From CAVQBP01 sp963782475 (GTDB lineage Bacteria; Bacteroidota; Ignavibacteria; Ignavibacteriales; Ignavibacteriaceae), in contig CAWAJW010000009.1 in the NCBI GenBank assembly GCA_963782475.1, forward strand, positions 13,561 through 77,560: DNA of 64,000 nt, read 5' to 3'. The notes below the pieces were generated by a model. That model had not been told where the DNA came from. It saw nothing but the letters and a program-made list of their open reading frames with translations, and searched no databases. Both the position numbers and the translations under genes were made by a program. Every line of letters begins with the position of its first letter. Position 1 is the stretch's first letter. Shown one piece after another: positions 59,240-64,000 of this stretch.

Positions 59240-61210
59240 ATGAAAGGTAAGATATTACTTTCTTTACTTATTAGTCTTAACAATTGCAAGTTTTTCATTT
59301 GCTCAGGTGGCTGCAGATCAGGATACAATTTTCATTCACGGCGGTACATTGCGGCTAGAATGCCGGAGCTATGGAAACAACAATAAATGGTGATGTTGAT
59401 GGAAGCGGAGCCAGAATAAACCCAAATAGAGTTTATGCACTGTATGAAGGTCAGGTTTATTATCAGATTGCTCCGATAGATGTCAACAATCCAACAGGTA
59501 CTTTAACAATCGTTGGTGTTCCGGATCCTGCATAATCCATCAGCAAAGACAAAACCAATCATATTAATAGTTCCAACTGCTGGTCAACCAGTTGTAATTA
59601 TGGCGGCGGTACAAACCAGGTTTATGGAAGCATTAAAATGGTCAACGTTTATTATCAGACACAGCAATTAGATGGAACACAAAACAATGAGCTTTTCTAC
59701 TGCGGAACTAGCTGAACAAAGAAAAGCAAACATTAACTATTGATAATTGCGTATTTGAATTCAGCAATATAGATCTTTTTGATTGTACTGATGAATCAGG
59801 TGCTATCGGCGGTTGGCCTAAAGGAGCTAGCTTCTTTATAACCAATTCCTATTTCCGTAATTGTTCTATAATGGTCAATGGTGGGGTTCAAGAGTATTCC
59901 AGTGCAAACATCCAATAGATACATTATGGATTGAAAACAGTACAGTTACAACTGGAGGTCTTACATTTCTACAGCAAAATCAATTGCTGATTTTGTTTAT
60001 ATCAACCATAATACCATTATTAATAATAAAAAATACTGGCTGTTGTCTCCTTACCGTCATGAAATGTATGTCACAAATAATATATTTGTCAACCAGAACT
60101 GGGTTGGTGAAGATATAAACGTAACCAACAGCGGCCAGGATCCTGATAAAGAATTTATGAGCACAATTGATATTGATACAAATAATGCTACTAATGGATC
60201 TGATAGTACAAGACAAATATTATGTAAATGGTGATTCATCACACTTTACTTCAGATCTTAATTTTCAAAATATGAAGATATTTGTTTCGAATAACATAAA
60301 TTATTACAGTCCTTTATTGATCAGTGGGTACTATACAGTCTCCTACTTATGTAAATGATACTGTTGATTCACCCCCTTCATATTTGACATGGAGTACTCC
60401 TGCAGGACCTGCTAAAAAAATAGAAAACATACCTGGTATGTGGATGAACTCCGTACTCAAGACTTTATTTAATGCGTATTCACCGCCAAATGGTGGTGTT
60501 TGTTGAAGAGAAATACAACTACAGATGATCCTCAGACTACTACTCCAGTTACTCTCGATGCAAATGCAGTAACTGCAATGGCAGAATGGAATCAAAATCA
60601 ATGGGGTGATACTAGATTTTCAACACCTACAGTTAATATATTTAGAGACTAAGCTATATTTATGGTGATTATGATCCAACAACAGTTCCCGGTATTGATA
60701 ACGGAACGAAAACAGAAGTATTGTCGGAAGGCGGGCTGGAATTCAGGTTGGGATTACGAAATTTTCTGATTTCGCGGAAAATTTCAGCCAAACAGCTCAT
60801 ACATCTACAATAGATAATCTTCCAATCGGATCATTGATGTGGGATGATACTCAAAATGCTGATTTAATTCCGCACAAGATATGCAGATGGTTTACACTGC
60901 ATTCATAAAGCTGTTGATGTAGAAGAAACAGGTTCAGGATTACCACTGATCTTATAAATTATCGCAGAATTATCCGAACCCGTTCAACCCATCAACTACA
61001 ATTGAATTTTCTTTACCGCAAAGCCAGAATGTTACTTTGAAGGTTTACAATCTGCTTGGCCAAGAAGTTGCAACTTTAGTTAATGGCAATATGACTGCAG
61101 GCAGTCATTCAATTCGATTTGATGCATCAAATTTAAGCAGTGGTCTTTATATTTATAAAATAAGTGCAGGTTCATTTACAAGTGCAAAGAAAATGATGCT
61201 GTTGAAATAA
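59240..61210 (+). pseudogene. Exported protein with T9SS sorting domain, many frame breaks
   Basis: The ATG at 59240 follows GGAGGAAAG. A signal peptide (TIASFSFAQ) precedes a long domain rich in short beta repeats and Asn, such as GDVDGSGARINPNRVYALYE, YEGQVYYQIAPIDVNN, VTNNIFVNQNWVGEDINV and LWIENSTVTTGG. This suggests a right-handed beta-helix. The end is a T9SS domain: LSQNYPNPFNPSTTIEF then VTLKVYNLLGQEVATLV and SSGLYIYKISAG. The repaired length is about 650 aa. At least eight frame breaks are seen (for example near 59275, 59354, 59533, 59712, 60200, 60330, 60500 and 60650). It lies between the two receptors and probably binds or cuts their substrate at the cell surface. Confidence 0.8.
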
Positions 61211-61242
61211 TACTTTTGAAACATTAAAGTGTTATTTTTATT

Positions 61243-61280
61243 AAAGGACAGCCGCTTTATAGCTGGCTGTCCTTTTTAGA
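61243..61280 (+). terminator. Rho-independent terminator
   Basis: AAAGGACAGCC (61243-61253) and GGCTGTCCTTT (61265-61275) form a perfect 11-base stem with an 11-base loop and a T-run. It ends the secreted-protein transcript, so receptor copy 2 has its own promoter in 61281-61565, where no other feature is seen. Confidence 0.9.
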
Positions 61281-61565
61281 TATTATCATAAGATAGAGAA
61301 TCAAAAGGCAGTAATAATCTTCAAATGAACAAGTAATTTATCTTTTCATTTAGAATTATGAAAATTTTCTAACTCTTTTTGTCATACTTCCTAAATTTTT
61401 TTTTATAGTTGAATAAAAATTTTTGAATATTAAAAAAAAATAAACAAGTGATAATTTCAATCATTGCGGGAACTGGCTGAAAATAAATTAAAAAATCTAT
61501 TTATATGATATGAAAAATATCTTATAATTAATCATAAATTTAATTTAGTTTTTCGGGAGGAATTT

Positions 61566-64000
61566 ATGCTGCTTAATATTTACTATAAAAATAAAGTGAT
61601 TTTTATTTTCCTTTTTCTATTTTTTCATGCTTCAGTCATTTACATTTGCGCAATCAGGTTCCATTCAAGGTGTTATAAAAGATAAAAATTCCGGTGAACC
61701 CTTACCGGCGCAAATGTAATTGTTAAAGGAACAAGTTTGGGTGCTGCAACAGATCTTGATGGGAAATTCTTAATAAGAAATCTCCCCCTAGGTAAACAAA
61801 CTTTAGTAATTTCATATATTGGTTATAATACGATTACAGCAGACATTACAATTTCTGCCAATAAAACACTTGAAGAAAATTTTAGCCTTGAAGCAAAAAC
61901 ACTTGAAGGAGAAACAGTAACAATAACTGCCCAGGCAAGAGGTCAGTTTTCTGCAATAAACCAGCAGTTATCATCAAATAATTTTGTAAATGTAGTTTCC
62001 GCGGAAAAAATGCAGGAGTTGCCGGATGCAAATTTAGCGGAATCAATAGGCAGGTTACCCGGAATATCTCTTGCAGAGAAATGCAGGTGAAGCTTATGCA
62101 GTAACTATTAGGGGATTATCACCAAAATATAATGAAGTAACTATTGAGGGTGTACCGATGGTATCAACAAATTACCAGAACCGGGGAATTGATTTGAGCT
62201 TATTAAGTGATGATTTGATAAAAGCAGTTGAGGTATCAAAAACATTACGTCCGGATATGGATGCAGATGCATTAGGAGGAACAGTAAATCTAACTTTAAG
62301 AACAGCACAGCCGGGTTTACATTATAATATTCGTGCAAATGGGGGATATAATAATTTAAGAGATTCATATAAGAATTATAAATTTTCCGGAAATGTAAGC
62401 AACAGATTTTTCAATGATAAAATTGGAGTACTTGCCCAGGGAAATATAGAGTTAAAGCAGCTCCCATCAGATCAGTTTAATGCGGCATATGATACACCGA
62501 TATTACGATCCGCTGACCAAGCAATTTAGTGTAAATACACAATATGCGAACTTACGGAATCAAGCAGAAAGAGCACCGTTACGGTTTAAGTTTAATATTG
62601 GATTATACATCTGATTTGGTAGATATTAAATTTTATAATGTTTTCGATCAGAAAAGTGATAGTAATATAACAAGAGATTATACAAACAATTTCGACAGCA
62701 ATGGTTTCTTGTACCAGATTTTTATTAATGAAACAAAAACTAAACAGAGAACACATTCATTGCAAGCATTATTTAAAATTGGAAATACAGAATTACCGTA
62801 TCAATATCATATACAAAAGGGGAGCAAAATATACCAAACGGGCAGCAGTTTGATTTTTTACAATCAAATCTTCAAGCCATTCCTACAAGTCAGAAAATAT
62901 ATGCAGAACCTTCTGCTTTAGTCCGGATTCAAGGTGTCCAAAATCCGTCAAATTCCACACTTTGGAATTTGTTTGAATCTAATACTAAATTTAACAGATG
63001 AATCATACGATGCAAAGATCGATTGGAAAGTTCCATTCAAATTGTCTGATTCTTTTTCAGGTACATTCTCGGCAGGTGGAAAATATCATGAAACAAATCG
63101 AACCAGTGAAAATACCCGGGTATATTATAATGTCCAATATGGAGGAAGTAATCTAAGAAGAATAAATTTAATAAATGCATTTCCCTTTCTTAACGGAGTG
63201 AATAATCCACTCTGAAGCTGGAATTCCTGCAGCTCCTTTTGTTGATCCAAGTTATACAAGGAGAGTATTCTAGGATATCCTATCGGACCTGGATATGATG
63301 TATCAAACTATCGTAAGTAATGAATACTATTTATCCTGCCTGGCTATCGGATTTCTACCAGGATGGAGTTGGAAATTATAACCGGGATTATAAGGATAAT
63401 GAAAAAAGTTATGCCGGTTATTTAATGGGTGAATTTAATATCGGAAGTGATCTTACAGTAGTTCCCGGTGTTCGTTATCCAGGAAGAAAAAACCGATATC
63501 TCTGCTTATCATGTTAGAGTAAATGGTTCCAATCAAAATGGCCTTGATGGTATTCCGCCACAACTAGTTGAAACTAAAAGAGATTTTCCGCATTGGTTTC
63601 CTTCAGTAAATATTAAATATAAAGCAACTGAAAATATTCAAGTTTTAGGTGCAGTATATAAAAGTATTTCTTTACCAAGTTACGGGAATATTAATCCCTT
63701 CGTCCAATTGCAGGATAATACTAATTTAGTAACAGGTAATCCATTATTAAAACCTTCTACTGCCTGGAATATTGATTTAGGAGCTTCATTATTCAGTAAT
63801 GATATCGGCTTGTTTACAGTCAATTTGTTTTATAAGGAGATAACTAATCTTATTTATAACATGCAGAATTTTTATCCATATCACCCATATCCTGTAGTTG
63901 GCGCTCCTTCAGACATTGCTGATAGGCTACCTGATAGAAGCTATTTTGACACTACTTGGGCAACAAGTCAGGCTAAACGTTTAATCAAAGGTCCTATTCC
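61566..64000 (+). pseudogene. TonB-dependent receptor, copy 2, frame-broken and cut by the window end
   Basis: The ATG at 61566 follows GGGAGG. It has the same architecture as copy 1: signal peptide (LQSFTFAQSGSIQG), regulatory-like domain, plug and barrel. The window ends in the barrel at a point matching about 58515 of copy 1. Breaks lie near 61622, 61707, 62072, 62505, 62570, 62805, 62985, 63211, 63268, 63480 and others. Some segments are nearly identical to copy 1 at the DNA level (for example around 57945-57980 and 63415-63455), showing a recent duplication or gene conversion. It probably serves a related ligand. Confidence 0.85.

Noticed and set aside
56032..64000. Phase variation of the receptors by homopolymer slippage
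   Set aside because: The breaks are scattered over each gene and most are not in long homopolymers. A phase switch would use one or two hypermutable tracts.
1..64000. tRNA or rRNA genes, CRISPR arrays, prophage or integrase genes
   Set aside because: I looked for their usual signatures and found none beyond the SRP RNA and the single RAYT remnant. Weak tRNA-like folds could still have been missed by eye.

Overview
The window is AT-rich bacterial DNA. It reads as a member of the Ignavibacteria (Bacteroidota/Chlorobi group). Two predicted exported proteins end in type IX secretion (T9SS) C-terminal domains, one with the YPNPFNPST-type motif common in that lineage. TonB receptors with carboxypeptidase-regulatory-like N-domains, a TolB/barrel chimera and several lipoproteins fit the same group. 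This is inference from gene content; no rRNA gene is present.

Layout. 0.4-4.6 kb: a stomatin/NfeD membrane-protease pair and a fused alpha-beta 2-oxoacid dehydrogenase E1. 4.6-6.7 kb: a nucleotidyltransferase/small-protein pair, a C-terminal remnant of phosphoketolase and a zinc alcohol dehydrogenase. 6.8-15.7 kb, all on the minus strand: isocitrate dehydrogenase, an HD-like protein, aconitase, a broken REP-associated transposase carrying its own 30-bp palindrome, an MmgE/PrpD protein, a CitD-CitE fusion and CitF. This is a citrate/isocitrate block. 15.9-28.9 kb: a large hybrid histidine kinase, SRP RNA, an M1 peptidase, lipoproteins, an NhaC-type antiporter with an apparent signal peptide and extra N-domain, RNase Z, a freestanding protein made of three NUMOD1-like repeats, a HAD phosphatase and NudC. 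29.2-36.7 kb: a TetR-controlled efflux operon (TetR, HlyD-like lipoprotein, ATPase 1, TolC, ATPase 2, two permeases) with a well-formed promoter and operator repeats. 36.8-53.7 kb: housekeeping and envelope genes (DUF72, peptidase/TolB/barrel protein, DUF4404, RdgB, UbiE, PAP2, RsmA, ROK kinase, ABC-F, propeller protein, RibH, PHP, Crp). 54-64 kb: an exported AGE-family epimerase-like protein, two paralogous TonB-dependent receptors and, between them, a T9SS-exported protein. Together these suggest a glycan-uptake locus.

Reading-frame quality falls sharply along the window. The first 29 kb has only about three frame breaks, 29-54 kb has many, and the 56-64 kb receptors and secreted protein are broken every 100-300 bases although their protein similarity is intact. 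Many breaks can be repaired by removing one base, often a G in a T-G-C context, so consensus error is the likeliest cause. Broken genes are therefore annotated over their full repaired span.

The best candidates for unusual biology are the triple NUMOD1 protein with a nearby hairpin, the citrate-lyase/aconitase/IDH cluster with a CitDE fusion, the transposase with a REP palindrome inside its coding sequence, the asymmetric two-ATPase exporter, and the antiporter with an exported N-terminal domain. None of them is clearly a new defence or mobile system.
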